Source of the DNA: a bacterium HR40
GTDB lineage: Bacteria > Pseudomonadota > Alphaproteobacteria > Geminicoccales > Geminicoccaceae
Direction of reading: 5' to 3'
Assembly (NCBI GenBank): GCA_002898275.1
Contig: BEIQ01000002.1
Span: forward strand, 248,001 to 312,000
Length of the DNA stretch: 64,000 nt
Under the pieces are notes generated by a model. The model did not search any database. It had not been told where the DNA came from and saw nothing but the letters and a program-made list of their open reading frames with translations. Each line of letters opens with the position of its first letter. Positions within the stretch are counted from its first letter, which is position 1. Of the stretch, positions 18,429-27,158 are shown in pieces. Position numbers and translations under genes: made by a program.

Positions 18429-20168
18429 ATGGGCTCGGCTGCGCTCCTGATCGAGATCACCGGGGCGGTGGCGCTGCTGTTGTGGGCGGTGCGGCTCGTC
18501 CGCACCGGCATCACCCGCACCTTCGGCGGCGGCCTGCGGAGCCTCGTCGCCCGCGCCGGACGCAATCGCCTCGCCGCCTGGAGCGCCGGGCTGATCGCCG
18601 CCACTCTCTTGCAGAGCAGCACCGCCACCGCCCTCATCGTCGCGTCCCTCGCCAGCCGCGACATCCTGCCGACCGCGACGGCGCTCGCGGTGATGCTCGG
18701 CGCCGACGTCGGCACCACCGTCGCCGCCCAGATCCTCTCCTTCCACCCGCAGTTGCTCGCCCCCGTGCTGCTCGTCCTCGGGCTCGTCCTGTTCTCCAGC
18801 GCCGAGAGCGGACCGCGCCGGCACATCGGCAGGTTTTGCTTCGGCCTCGGATTGCTGTTGCTGTCCTTGCGGCTCTTGCTCGAGGCCACCGCACCGTTGC
18901 GCGAGAGCCCGACCCTCGCCCTCGTGGTCGATTTGCTGTCGCGCGATCCGTTGGTCGCCGCTCTCGTGGCGGCCCTGCTCACCTGGCTCGCTCACTCGAG
19001 CCTCGCCATCGTGCTCCTGGTCATGTCCTTCGCCAGCCACGGTGTCGTGGGCGTCGAGGCGGCGTTCGCCATGGTAGCCGGCGCCAACATCGGAGGCGCC
19101 ATAGCGCCGGTGGTCATGACGGCGGCCTCGGGTCCGGTCGGCCGGCGAGCCCCCATCGCCAATCTCGCCCTGCGCACCCTCGGCGCTCTCCTGGTGCTCC
19201 CCTTCGTGGGCGAGCTCTCGCTCCTTCTTGCCGCTCTCGAGAGCGACCCGGCGCGCCAGGTCGTCGACTTCCACACTGCCCTGAACCTGGCGCTGGCCCT
19301 CGCTTCCCTCCCATTCCTGCCGCTCGTCGCACGGCTGCTCGAGCGGCTGCTGCCAGCGCCGGCAGCGGAAGAGGATCCCGGAGCGCCGCACTATCTCGAT
19401 CGCAATGCCGTGGACACGCCGGCCGTGGCACTCGCGGCGGCGGCGCGCGAGGCCCTGCGCATGGGCGATGTGGTGGAGTGGATGTTGCAGCGCTCGCTGG
19501 AGGCCTTGCGCACCAACGACTTCGCGCTGATCGCCGAGATCCGCGCGAAGGACGACATCCTCGACCGGCTGCACGAGGCCATCAAGCTCTATCTCATCCA
19601 CGTCTCGCGGCACGAACTCGATGCCGCAGAAAGCCGGCGCTACCAGGAGATCCTCTCCTTCATCACCAACATGGAACACATCGGCGATATCGTCGATCTG
19701 AGCCTCATGGAGATCGCCGAGAAGAAGGCGCGCGAGCGCCTGCGCTTCTCACCGCAGGGATTCGAAGAGTTGCGCCGCATCCACGAAGCGGTGATGGACA
19801 ATCTGCAGCTCGCCCTCGGCGTTTTCGTCACCCGCGACGTACGCCTCGCTCGTCGCCTCGTCGCCTCCAAGACCGAAATCCGCGCTCTCGAACGCAGCGC
19901 CTCCGACAGTCACCTGCGCCGACTGGCTCTGGGCGTGCCCGACAGCTTGCAGACCACTGGTCTCCACCTCGACGTCATTCGCGACCTCAAGCGCATCAAC
20001 AGCCATCTCACGGCGATCGCCTATCCACTGCTCGAGGAAACGGGGGAACTCCGGGCGACTCGGCTCGCCGCCGAGAGTGCCAAGCCGTCGGTCGCTGGAT
20101 CGGCGCTCGACGCCGGCAGTGCAGCCTCGGGCAGCCGGACGACGCCGCCCGGCATGGTGGCAGAGTAG
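18429..20168 (+). CDS. Na/Pi cotransporter family protein with C-terminal PhoU-like domain
   Basis: Inner-membrane sodium-phosphate cotransporter-like protein, 579 aa. Residues 1-300 form two inverted repeats of the PF02690 type. The first repeat carries LLQSSTATALIV; the equivalent place in the second reads LAHSSLAIVLLV, so the second QSS motif has His for Gln. A helical PhoU-like domain follows (about 340-550, with EILSFITNMEHIGDIVDLSL and LHLDVIRDLKRINSHLTAI). I use the ATG at 18429 after GGCAGGAAAAGG; the frame is open 42 codons upstream but that part is not family-like. A Pho-box-like repeat precedes the gene. Confidence 0.87.
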   Translation: MGSAALLIEITGAVALLLWAVRLVRTGITRTFGGGLRSLVARAGRNRLAAWSAGLIAATLLQSSTATALIVASLASRDILPTATALAVMLGADVGTTVAAQILSFHPQLLAPVLLVLGLVLFSSAESGPRRHIGRFCFGLGLLLLSLRLLLEATAPLRESPTLALVVDLLSRDPLVAALVAALLTWLAHSSLAIVLLVMSFASHGVVGVEAAFAMVAGANIGGAIAPVVMTAASGPVGRRAPIANLALRTLGALLVLPFVGELSLLLAALESDPARQVVDFHTALNLALALASLPFLPLVARLLERLLPAPAAEEDPGAPHYLDRNAVDTPAVALAAAAREALRMGDVVEWMLQRSLEALRTNDFALIAEIRAKDDILDRLHEAIKLYLIHVSRHELDAAESRRYQEILSFITNMEHIGDIVDLSLMEIAEKKARERLRFSPQGFEELRRIHEAVMDNLQLALGVFVTRDVRLARRLVASKTEIRALERSASDSHLRRLALGVPDSLQTTGLHLDVIRDLKRINSHLTAIAYPLLEETGELRATRLAAESAKPSVAGSALDAGSAASGSRTTPPGMVAE

Positions 20169-20285
20169 CGGTCCGCTCCCCAAATCCCGATCGTCCGGAC
20201 GATGGCGCGCGGGAGCTCGCGGAGGATGTGCGGCGTCGGCAAACCGGCCCAGCCGGCGGCTCGCGATGGCGAGGGGGATCGGGCG

Positions 20286-20819
20286 GTGTTCCTCTATGGC
20301 ACCCTCCTCGACCGCGAGGTGCTCTGCCGCTTGCTCGGACGGGAGCTTCGGGAGGACGAGCTGGAGCCGGCACGACTCGCAGGTTTCCGGCGCATGATGG
20401 CGCGGGCCGGATGCTGGCCGGTCTTGGTGCCGGATCCCGAGGGGGTGGTCGAAGGCCTGCTGTTCGCCCGACCATCGCCGGAGGATCTGCGGCGCATCGC
20501 CCATTACGAGGACGACTACCGACCCGAGCGAATGGAGGTGGTGACGGCGGCTGGCCGAAGGGTGAGCGCCTGCGTCTGGCTCGCCTCTCTGGAACGGCTG
20601 CCGCCGAGCGAGCAGCCCTGGGATATGGCTTTGTGGGCCACGCAGCACAAGCGAGAGCTCCTGCAGCAGATCGACCGCTGGCTCGGCGAGCTCGAGGCAG
20701 AGCCTCGACCGGCCGCCGAGACGGTGGAGGGGGGTGCTGCCCGCTCGTCGGGACGAGGCGCGCGTCCCGCCGGCGCGAGAGATCTCCCGCGCCCCTCGAC
20801 GCGCTTAAGGGATTCTTAG
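20286..20819 (+). CDS. Gamma-glutamylcyclotransferase-like (GGCT/AIG2) family protein
   Basis: Small cytoplasmic protein, about 177 aa, with the fold opening VFLYGTLLDREVLCRLLG. The glycine of YGTL binds substrate in gamma-glutamyl cyclotransferases. A candidate catalytic acid lies in HYEDDYRPERMEV. Residues after about 145 are a low-complexity Ala/Gly/Arg tail. The GTG at 20286 follows AGGGGG by eight bases and starts exactly at the first strand; an ATG at 20202 is the alternative. Which gamma-glutamyl compound it acts on is unknown. It follows the phosphate cotransporter by about 117 bp. Confidence 0.7.
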   Translation: MFLYGTLLDREVLCRLLGRELREDELEPARLAGFRRMMARAGCWPVLVPDPEGVVEGLLFARPSPEDLRRIAHYEDDYRPERMEVVTAAGRRVSACVWLASLERLPPSEQPWDMALWATQHKRELLQQIDRWLGELEAEPRPAAETVEGGAARSSGRGARPAGARDLPRPSTRLRDS

Positions 20820-20893
20820 GTCTTTGGCGGCACCATCGGCCGCGATCGGGGATCGGGTGGGAGCCTCCGGTCCGCCCTGCGGAGATCTGGCCG

Positions 20894-21472
20894 ATGAGCG
20901 AATCCCCTCGGATGCCGGAGCGGAGCCCGGCGGAGGACAGGACCGGCGAGGGTGGGGGCGCGCCGGTGTCGTCGGATCGGCAATCGCAAGAGCCAGTTGC
21001 GGGCGGCGACAGCGGTCCGCAGGACGACGCCGCCCTCCGGCTGGCGCGCGATCGGGCCTGCTTCCGCCAACTGCAGGCACGAGCCGAACAGGGTGACCCG
21101 GAGGCCATGTATCTTCTCGGGGTCTGTTATGCCCAGGGCCGGGGGGTGGCGGCGGATCAGACCGCTGCCGTCGACTGGTTCAAAAAGGCGACCGTTCTCG
21201 GCCATCTCAAGGCGAAGATCAGCCTCGGCTATTGCTACGCTTCGGGCAAGGGGGTCAAGCGCGACCTCGAGATCGCCTACATCCTGTTGCGCGAGGCGGC
21301 GGATGCCGGTGACCGCGATGCCTTCGAGCTCGCCGAGCGGGTCGCCCAGCGTCTGCACGGCGAGCAGCTCGCGCGCTTGGAGAAAAAGATCCGCCAGCGC
21401 CGCATCCTCGCCCGTGCCGGCCGACCCCAGGCGCCACCGGCGACGGACGAGATCGTCCTCGAGAACGGCTGA
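20894..21472 (+). CDS. SEL1-repeat (TPR-like) protein
   Basis: Protein of 192 aa with an N-terminal charged, Gly/Ser-rich stretch (residues 1-55) and two clear SEL1 repeats: PEAMYLLGVCYAQGRGVAAD and LKAKISLGYCYASGKGVKRD, with AIL-type helices after each. No signal peptide or membrane helix is visible. SEL1 proteins act as adaptor scaffolds; the partner here is unknown. The ATG at 20894 sits about 12 bases after GGAGAT. The gene is convergent with the FAD oxidoreductase, separated by 172 bp in which I see no clear terminator. Confidence 0.75.
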   Translation: MSESPRMPERSPAEDRTGEGGGAPVSSDRQSQEPVAGGDSGPQDDAALRLARDRACFRQLQARAEQGDPEAMYLLGVCYAQGRGVAADQTAAVDWFKKATVLGHLKAKISLGYCYASGKGVKRDLEIAYILLREAADAGDRDAFELAERVAQRLHGEQLARLEKKIRQRRILARAGRPQAPPATDEIVLENG

Positions 21473-21644
21473 AACCGGACCCACCCGGCGAGCGGCAAAC
21501 GGCGCGACGCCAACGAGATCGCTCTCGAGAGGGAAGCGGCAAGCCCTCGCGCGCTCGCTCGCCGAGGCCGCCGTAGCGGGCGCGCCGGGAGACGGACGAG
21601 GTCGGGCGGGCCGTCCGTCGACTGCCTGCCTCGCGGACGTAGCG

Positions 21645-22784
21645 CTAGACCGTTTCGGCGACGGCGGTCGAAAGCGGGGAAAGGCCGAGCTCGAGGAGCA
21701 CGAGGTCGGCGATCGCCGCCGAGGCAGTGAGACCCGGGCTTTCGATGCCGAAGAGGCAGACGAGGCCGGGAATGCCGTGCACCGCCGGACCGCGGATAGC
21801 GAAATCGGCCGCCGGAGCGCCGGGGGGCGCGATCTTGGGGCGGATCCCGGCATAGCCAGGGGCGAGGGATCCATCCGGCAGATCGGGAAAGTAGCGGCGG
21901 ATCGCCTCGTAGAACCGGACCGAGCGAGCCGGGTCGACGTCGTAGTCGATCTCCTCCACCCATTCGACATCCGGTCCGAAGCGGCAAGTGCCGGCGAGAT
22001 CCAGGGTGACATGGATGCCGAGGCCGGCGGCCTCCGGGACGGGATAGATCAGGTGGCGAAAGGGCGAGCGGCCGGAGAAGACGAAATAGCTCCCTTTGCA
22101 GTACCAGCCTTGGGGCACGTAGCGCGGGTCGAGACCGCGGATGCGACGGGCCAACGCCGGGGCCTCGAGCCCTGCCGCTAGCACCAGGATGCGACTTTTC
22201 AGGCGGAAAGGTTCGGGTGTCGCAACCTCGAGGACGAACCCCCCTTCCGGCCGGACCTCGGCGCCGAGAACGCAACTCTCGTAAGCGATCCCTGCACCTT
22301 CGCTCTCGGCGTCGGCGAGATAGGCGAGCATGAGGGCGTGGCTGTCGACGATGCCCGTGGTCGGCGAAAAGAGGGCCGCGGTCGCGTCGAGGGCCGGCTC
22401 CTCGGCGCGAATGCGCGCGGCATCCCACCACTCGAGATGCGGCATGCCACAGGCGCGAGCGTTCTCGGCGATCGAGCGCAATCGCGCCTCCTGCTCCGGC
22501 GAGGTGGCGACCACGAGCTTGCCCAGCTGGGCGAACGGAATCCCTCGCTCGGCACAGTAGGCATAGAGGAACGCCTTGCCAGCGAGGCAGCAACGCGCCT
22601 TCAGGCTGCCCGGCGGATAGTAGAGACCGGCGTGGATCACCTCGCTGTTGCGCGAACTGGTCTCGCTGCCGAAGCTCGCTGCGCGCTCCAGTACCCACAC
22701 TTCCCGCCGCGACAAGGCGAGGGCGCGCGCGACCGCGAGCCCGACGACGCCGGCGCCGATGACGACCGCTTCGACCTCCTCCAC
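21645..22784 (-). CDS. FAD-dependent oxidoreductase, L-2-hydroxyglutarate oxidase-like (DAO family)
   Basis: DAO-fold flavoprotein, 379 aa. The dinucleotide motif is [16 protein letters not shown] at the N-terminus, followed by [19 protein letters not shown], characteristic of the LhgO/L2HGDH branch. C-terminal [15 protein letters not shown] closes the FAD site. I favour the GTG at 22784, six bases after GGAG; an ATG at 22844 would overlap the glycosyltransferase gene by 29 bp. It is the last gene of the response-regulator/barrel/glycosyltransferase operon, so a role linked to that pathway is possible, though the family normally oxidises 2-hydroxy acids. Confidence 0.85.
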   Translation of the reverse strand: MEEVEAVVIGAGVVGLAVARALALSRREVWVLERAASFGSETSSRNSEVIHAGLYYPPGSLKARCCLAGKAFLYAYCAERGIPFAQLGKLVVATSPEQEARLRSIAENARACGMPHLEWWDAARIRAEEPALDATAALFSPTTGIVDSHALMLAYLADAESEGAGIAYESCVLGAEVRPEGGFVLEVATPEPFRLKSRILVLAAGLEAPALARRIRGLDPRYVPQGWYCKGSYFVFSGRSPFRHLIYPVPEAAGLGIHVTLDLAGTCRFGPDVEWVEEIDYDVDPARSVRFYEAIRRYFPDLPDGSLAPGYAGIRPKIAPPGAPAADFAIRGPAVHGIPGLVCLFGIESPGLTASAAIADLVLLELGLSPLSTAVAETV

Positions 22785-22815
22785 GACCCGCTCCGTACCG
22801 TCGATCCGCTTCGCC

Positions 22816-24261
22816 TCACTGCCTGCTCGCTGCGGTCGTAGCAACCGTTTCGAAGGGCCGGCGGTGGATCCTCCCCCAGCCGCGGGCGCCGCGCAGGAAA
22901 CGCCAATGCCCCACGACCCGCCACAGATTGACGAGCTGGCGGTAGCCGAAGTTCTCGATCACCGCGACCATCGCGAGGATGGCCAAATCCCGCGCCCGCG
23001 GATAGCGCCGCAGCTCCAGCTCCTCGAGCAGCAGGGCGCCGCAGGAGACGAGAATGCCGGCGACGAAGGTGAGGGCGAGCCAGGCGAGGACGAATTCCCC
23101 CCAGATGGCTCCCGTCCACCAGAAGACCGGCAGCAGCACGAAGCCGGCAAGCTCGACGAGCGGGGTGAGCACGTCGAAAAGGACCATCGACGACAGACCG
23201 AGCAGGCCGAGACCGCCGTAGCGCGGCCGGAAGGCCATGTGGGCGTGGGCGAACAGGCTCTCGAGAGCGCCAACGTGCCAGCGGATGCGCTGGCGGGCGA
23301 GATCGCGCAGGGACTCCGGCACTTGGGTCCAGCATACCGGCTCGGGCACGAAGCGGACGGCGTGCGGCAGATCGTGCTCGCGGGCGTAGTGCACCATGCG
23401 CAGCACCAGCTCGAGGTCCTCGCCCACCGTCCAAGTGGCATAGCCGCCGGCGGCGCGGGCGATGGCCGTGGCGAAGATGCCGAAGGCGCCGGAGACGATC
23501 GGCAGCGCTCCGAGCCGGGCGAGGGCCAGGCGCGCCATGACGAAAGCGCGCAAATACTCGATGCTCTGCAGCCGCGCGAGCCAGCTGCGCGGAAGACGCA
23601 CGGAGACGATGCGACCGCCATGCACCGCGCAACCATTGGCCACCCGCACCGTACCGCCCACCGCGACGGTGCGCTCGTCCTCGACGAACGGCCGCACCGC
23701 CCGCAAGAGGCTGTCGGCTTCGAGCAGGCTATCGGCGTCGACGGAACAGAAGAGCTCCGTCTCCACCAAGTTGAGGCCGGCGTTCAGGGCGTCGGCCTTG
23801 CCGCCGTTTTCCTTCTCGATCACGAGCAGGCGATCGAGGCTCGGCGACACCCACACCGCCCGTACCGGCGCGTGGGGCAGCGGCCCGTCGGACGCAAACG
23901 GCCGTCGCTCGAGCCCGAAGGCTTCGACCAACCTCGCGAGGGTGCGATCGCGGGAGCCATCGTCGATCACGATGACCCGCACGTGCGGATATTGGAGGGC
24001 GAGCAAGGCCCGCACCGAGTCGACGATGGTCTGCTCCTCGTCGCGCGCCGGCACGAGAACGGTGAGCGGCGGCGCCACTTCGACCAGGCTCGACCACAAG
24101 GCGCGCTTGCCGGCGCGCGGCGGACCCATGGCGAGGGCGAAGAGGGCTATCGCGAAGAGAGCGAGATGGAACAGGCTTTGCGCCAGCCCGACGAGGATCA
24201 CGACGAGCCCGAGGAGCTGGCCGAGAAACGGCAGCAGGGCGGAAGTGGAAAGCGCGATCAC
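22816..24261 (-). CDS. Processive-type GT2 glycosyltransferase, membrane-bound
   Basis: Inner-membrane polysaccharide synthase-like enzyme, 481 aa. Two hydrophobic segments (about 5-25 and 30-50) precede a GT-A domain: [30 protein letters not shown], the DxD motif SVDADS, GED as catalytic acid, and QRIRW, the QxxRW motif of processive synthases. Three to four helices follow (about 350-450). The architecture matches PgaC/HAS-type synthases that polymerise and extrude a chain. The GTG at 24261 overlaps the HEAT gene stop (GTGA). No PilZ domain, deacetylase or PgaD-like gene accompanies it, so polymer and control are unknown. Confidence 0.88.
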   Translation of the reverse strand: MIALSTSALLPFLGQLLGLVVILVGLAQSLFHLALFAIALFALAMGPPRAGKRALWSSLVEVAPPLTVLVPARDEEQTIVDSVRALLALQYPHVRVIVIDDGSRDRTLARLVEAFGLERRPFASDGPLPHAPVRAVWVSPSLDRLLVIEKENGGKADALNAGLNLVETELFCSVDADSLLEADSLLRAVRPFVEDERTVAVGGTVRVANGCAVHGGRIVSVRLPRSWLARLQSIEYLRAFVMARLALARLGALPIVSGAFGIFATAIARAAGGYATWTVGEDLELVLRMVHYAREHDLPHAVRFVPEPVCWTQVPESLRDLARQRIRWHVGALESLFAHAHMAFRPRYGGLGLLGLSSMVLFDVLTPLVELAGFVLLPVFWWTGAIWGEFVLAWLALTFVAGILVSCGALLLEELELRRYPRARDLAILAMVAVIENFGYRQLVNLWRVVGHWRFLRGARGWGRIHRRPFETVATTAASRQ

Positions 24262-25283
24262 CGGAGGTTCTCCAGCGGATAGGAGCGGGACAGCGCGCCG
24301 AGCTCGGCGAGCGACAGGCCGAGACGGAGGGCGGTGTCGCGGGCACGGCTGCGCACGAGAGGCTCGGGGTCCTCGAGGCGCTGCAGGACTCGGGGTGCAA
24401 AGGGCGCGAGCCGGAAACGGGCGACGAGGGCCAGCGCCTCGGCGCGCAGCACCGGCTCCGGATCGAGCAGCAGCCGCTCGAGGGCGGCGAAGGCCGCGGG
24501 ATGGCGCCGTTCCAGGAGGCCGGCCGTGGCCTTGCGCCTGAGCTCCGGGTCCCCGCTCACCGAGGCCTCGACCACGGCCGGCAGGAGCTGCACGAGCCCA
24601 GCCGAGGCGATCGCCTCGATCATGAGTCTCCGCCTCTCCGGTTCGCTGGTGGCGGCGAAACAGGCCGAAAACAGCTCCGGGTCGCGGCCGGCGAGCAGGT
24701 GCCAGAAGCGTGCCGCGGGCGGGCGGGCGAAGGCCGAATCGGCCAGCACCCGGCTCTCGAGCGCCGAGCGCGCCGCCGGGCGGCCGGCGAGGCTCTCGGC
24801 AGCCGCCAGGCGTACCTTGGGGTGAGGATCGCGGAGGGCAGTCAGGAGCGCCGCCTCGCTCTCCGGGTCGCGGAAGAGGGAAAGCCGGGTCGCTGCGAGC
24901 GCTCGCACGCCCGTGCGCCACGAACGCAGCTCGGCCCGGAGTCGCTCCGGCAGGCCGAGCTGCGCTGCCAGTGCCACCAGCCGCAGCTGCATCTCGCCGC
25001 GAACGATCTGGGCGAGTTCGTCGACGAGGGCGGCGACGTCGGCTGCCGACCGACCGGCGAGGAGGGATCGGACAGCTTGCCAGTCCTCTCGCGCCAGGCC
25101 GGCGATCAGGCGCTGGCGGAGCTCCTGTCCTCCTGGCGGGGCCTTGCGCTGGCGCCATTCCTCGACCGTCCGGCGCAAGACCAAGGACAGGGCGAGCAAA
25201 CAACCGGCAAGGGCACCCCACAGGCTCAGCTGCCAGATGGCGGTCAAAAACGGGTCGAGTTTCGCGGAGGCGAACGGCATCAC
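24258..25283 (-). CDS. Membrane-anchored HEAT-repeat protein
   Basis: 341-aa protein with one N-terminal helix (about residues 15-37, LSLWGALAGCLLALSLVL) followed by a cytoplasmic-looking region rich in HEAT-like helix pairs from about residue 100 onward (DPHPKVRLAAAESLAGRP, DPELRRKATAGLLERRHP, DPEPVLRAEALALVARF, DPEPLVRSRARDTALRLG). The repeats suggest a docking scaffold beside the glycosyltransferase at the membrane. It lies 3 bp after the barrel gene and overlaps the glycosyltransferase start. Function is inferred from context only. Confidence 0.8.
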   Translation of the reverse strand: MMPFASAKLDPFLTAIWQLSLWGALAGCLLALSLVLRRTVEEWRQRKAPPGGQELRQRLIAGLAREDWQAVRSLLAGRSAADVAALVDELAQIVRGEMQLRLVALAAQLGLPERLRAELRSWRTGVRALAATRLSLFRDPESEAALLTALRDPHPKVRLAAAESLAGRPAARSALESRVLADSAFARPPAARFWHLLAGRDPELFSACFAATSEPERRRLMIEAIASAGLVQLLPAVVEASVSGDPELRRKATAGLLERRHPAAFAALERLLLDPEPVLRAEALALVARFRLAPFAPRVLQRLEDPEPLVRSRARDTALRLGLSLAELGALSRSYPLENLR

Positions 25284-25286
25284 GGC

Positions 25287-26609
25287 TCAGAACCGGATGC
25301 GGATCGCGAGCCCGAGCGCGCGGCGGTCGGGCAGATCCTCCCGCCGGACGCGCGCGAGGTCGGCGAAGAGTTCGACATCCGCCGAAAGAGCGAGGACGAA
25401 ACCGGCAAAGAGGGTCCGTTCGGCGACCGTGCCATCCGCCGTTCCTTCGCGGGCGAGAGCGGAGCCCGCGAACAGCCGCAGGCGATCGCCGAGCCCGATG
25501 TCGAAGCGAGCGGAGAGGGCGGGATGGATCCGCCCCGCCTCGTCGCGGTCGAGGCCGGCCGCGAGAGTCGTCCACATGCGGCCATCCGCCCAATATTGCA
25601 CGAGGCCCAAAGCGAGGCCGCTGAGCGTCCCGGAGGGATGGCGGGCGAGCCGCAGATCGGCCCGGCCGGCGGTGGTGGCGAGTGTACCTCGGCGGGCGAC
25701 GAGCGGCCGCTCGAGACCCAGCCGGAGCTCGATCTGGGGGGAGAAGTCGGATCTGGGCGTGAGCTGCAGGCGAGTGGCGAGAGTCGTCTCGCCCAGACGA
25801 TGGTCGAAGCCGACGGCGATCACGCTGTCGTGCCGACCCCAGCGGTGGCGGTCGCCGAGGCCGACGTGCAACACTGTCCGGGGATTCCATCTCCAGGCGA
25901 GCTCGAGCCCGACATCGCGCCAGGAAGTGCCGGCGCCACCGCGCAGCTGGCTCTCCGATGCCGCCAGGGTCAGGGTGAAGGGGTTTTCCGCGGCGAGCTC
26001 GGCGAGCCGGGTCCGCGCCACTTCCGCCTCCTCGCCGCTCGCACCCGCCACCCGTTCGAAAAGGGGCCGCGCCAGGTCGATCCGTCCGGCGGCGAGGAGG
26101 CGGTCGCCCTCGGCGAGCAGAATGCCGGGATCGTCCGGGGCGAGGGTGCGGGCACGGGCGAGCACCCGCTCCGCTCGGCCGCCGTCGCCGACGGCGAGGG
26201 CGAGCCGCGCAAGGAGCAGGAGAACCTCGGGCGAGCCCTCTCCTTCGAGCGGCGAGAGGAGGGCGAGGGCCTCCCGCGACCGTCCCTGCGCCGCCAAGGT
26301 CCGCGCGAGCGCCAGCCTGACGTCGGGATAATCCGGGGCGAGTGCGAGGGCGGCGCGCAGCACCCGCTCCGCCGCTCCGTGTTCGCCCCGAAAGAAGAGG
26401 AGCTGGCCCTCGAAAAGCGCGAGGTCGGCATCGCTTGGCGCGAGCTCGCGAGCGCGCCGCACCGCCGCGAGGGCCTCCTCGAGCTTCCCGGCATCGCGGA
26501 GCGCCCGGATCTCCGCCACCGTCGGCAGCTCGTCCGCGGCCCCGACCCGACCCACGAGAGCCACGAGGAGCAAGAGGAGGGACCACAGCCGCAACGATCG
26601 CGCCACCAC
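25287..26609 (-). CDS. TPR-containing outer-membrane beta-barrel protein (YaiO/PgaA-like)
   Basis: Exported protein, 440 aa. A signal peptide spans about 1-24 (LLLLLVALVGRVGAADE). TPR-like repeats cover about 30-200 (EEALAAVRRARELAPSDADL, AERVLRAALALAPDYPDVRL, AERVLARARTLAPDDPGILL). Residues 215-440 alternate polar and hydrophobic positions in barrel strands and end RALGLAIRIRF, a C-terminal Phe signature for BAM insertion. Periplasmic TPR plus an outer-membrane barrel is the layout of PgaA and BcsC exopolysaccharide exporters, but with far fewer TPRs; YaiO-type barrels are closest in size. Confidence 0.82.
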   Translation of the reverse strand: MVARSLRLWSLLLLLVALVGRVGAADELPTVAEIRALRDAGKLEEALAAVRRARELAPSDADLALFEGQLLFFRGEHGAAERVLRAALALAPDYPDVRLALARTLAAQGRSREALALLSPLEGEGSPEVLLLLARLALAVGDGGRAERVLARARTLAPDDPGILLAEGDRLLAAGRIDLARPLFERVAGASGEEAEVARTRLAELAAENPFTLTLAASESQLRGGAGTSWRDVGLELAWRWNPRTVLHVGLGDRHRWGRHDSVIAVGFDHRLGETTLATRLQLTPRSDFSPQIELRLGLERPLVARRGTLATTAGRADLRLARHPSGTLSGLALGLVQYWADGRMWTTLAAGLDRDEAGRIHPALSARFDIGLGDRLRLFAGSALAREGTADGTVAERTLFAGFVLALSADVELFADLARVRREDLPDRRALGLAIRIRF

Positions 26610-26621
26610 CGGAATGCCGGC

Positions 26622-26999
26622 TCAGAGGAGGTGGGTACGGCGCAGGGTGCGGTCGATCCGCAGCGCGAGCTCCTCGGGAATGAACGGTTTCACGAGATAA
26701 TCCTCGGCCCCGAGAGACAGCCCCCCGACCACGTCGCGCTCGTCGCGCCGCGCGCTCAACATGATCACCGGGAGCTCGGCGGTGCGCGGCTCGCCCCGCA
26801 GCCGTCGCAGTACCTCGAGGCCATCGAGCCCGGGCAGGATACCGTCCAGCACCACGAGGTCGCAGGGCTCGCGCATCGCCCGCTCGAGGCCGCTTTCCCC
26901 ATCGGCGACAGCGACCACCTCGTGCCCGTGCAAGCCGAGGGTGAAGGTGAGGAGTTCGGCCAGGAGATCGTCGTCGTCGATCACCAGAATCCGCGCCAT
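26622..26999 (-). CDS. Single-domain response regulator (REC only)
   Basis: 125-aa receiver domain with no output domain. Acidic pocket DDDD at residues 7-10, phospho-acceptor Asp in LVVLDGILPG near 51, Ser/Thr position in IMLSARRDE, and the conserved lysine in YLVKPF near 102. The start MARILVIDDDD at 26999 is preferred to an ATG 22 codons upstream. It heads the locus that includes the barrel, HEAT and glycosyltransferase genes, so it probably controls the synthase complex by protein contact. No partner kinase is adjacent. Confidence 0.9.
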   Translation of the reverse strand: MARILVIDDDDLLAELLTFTLGLHGHEVVAVADGESGLERAMREPCDLVVLDGILPGLDGLEVLRRLRGEPRTAELPVIMLSARRDERDVVGGLSLGAEDYLVKPFIPEELALRIDRTLRRTHLL

Positions 27000-27158
27000 G
27001 GGCAGTGCTCCGTGCAAGCAGCCGACAGGACCCTGCCAGCCTTGATGCGCAGGCGAGCCAACCACGTCTTGGTGAATTTTCGGTTATCGCGGCCGGCTCT
27101 TGCACTTCGCCGTCGGACGGCGAATGCTGGCGGCGCCGACGGAACGGGGGAGGAAACG

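Noticed and set aside
18482-20893. Plus-strand 800-codon frame upstream of the SEL1 protein
   Set aside because: It overlaps the Na/Pi cotransporter and GGCT-like genes in another frame, with low-complexity Arg-rich translation.
24501-27158. A plus-strand open frame of about 880 codons continuous with the aldehyde dehydrogenase
   Set aside because: It is antisense to three well-supported genes, its translation is compositionally biased with no domain, and ATG 27159 with a good ribosome-binding site starts the enzyme cleanly. High GC content leaves such frames open.
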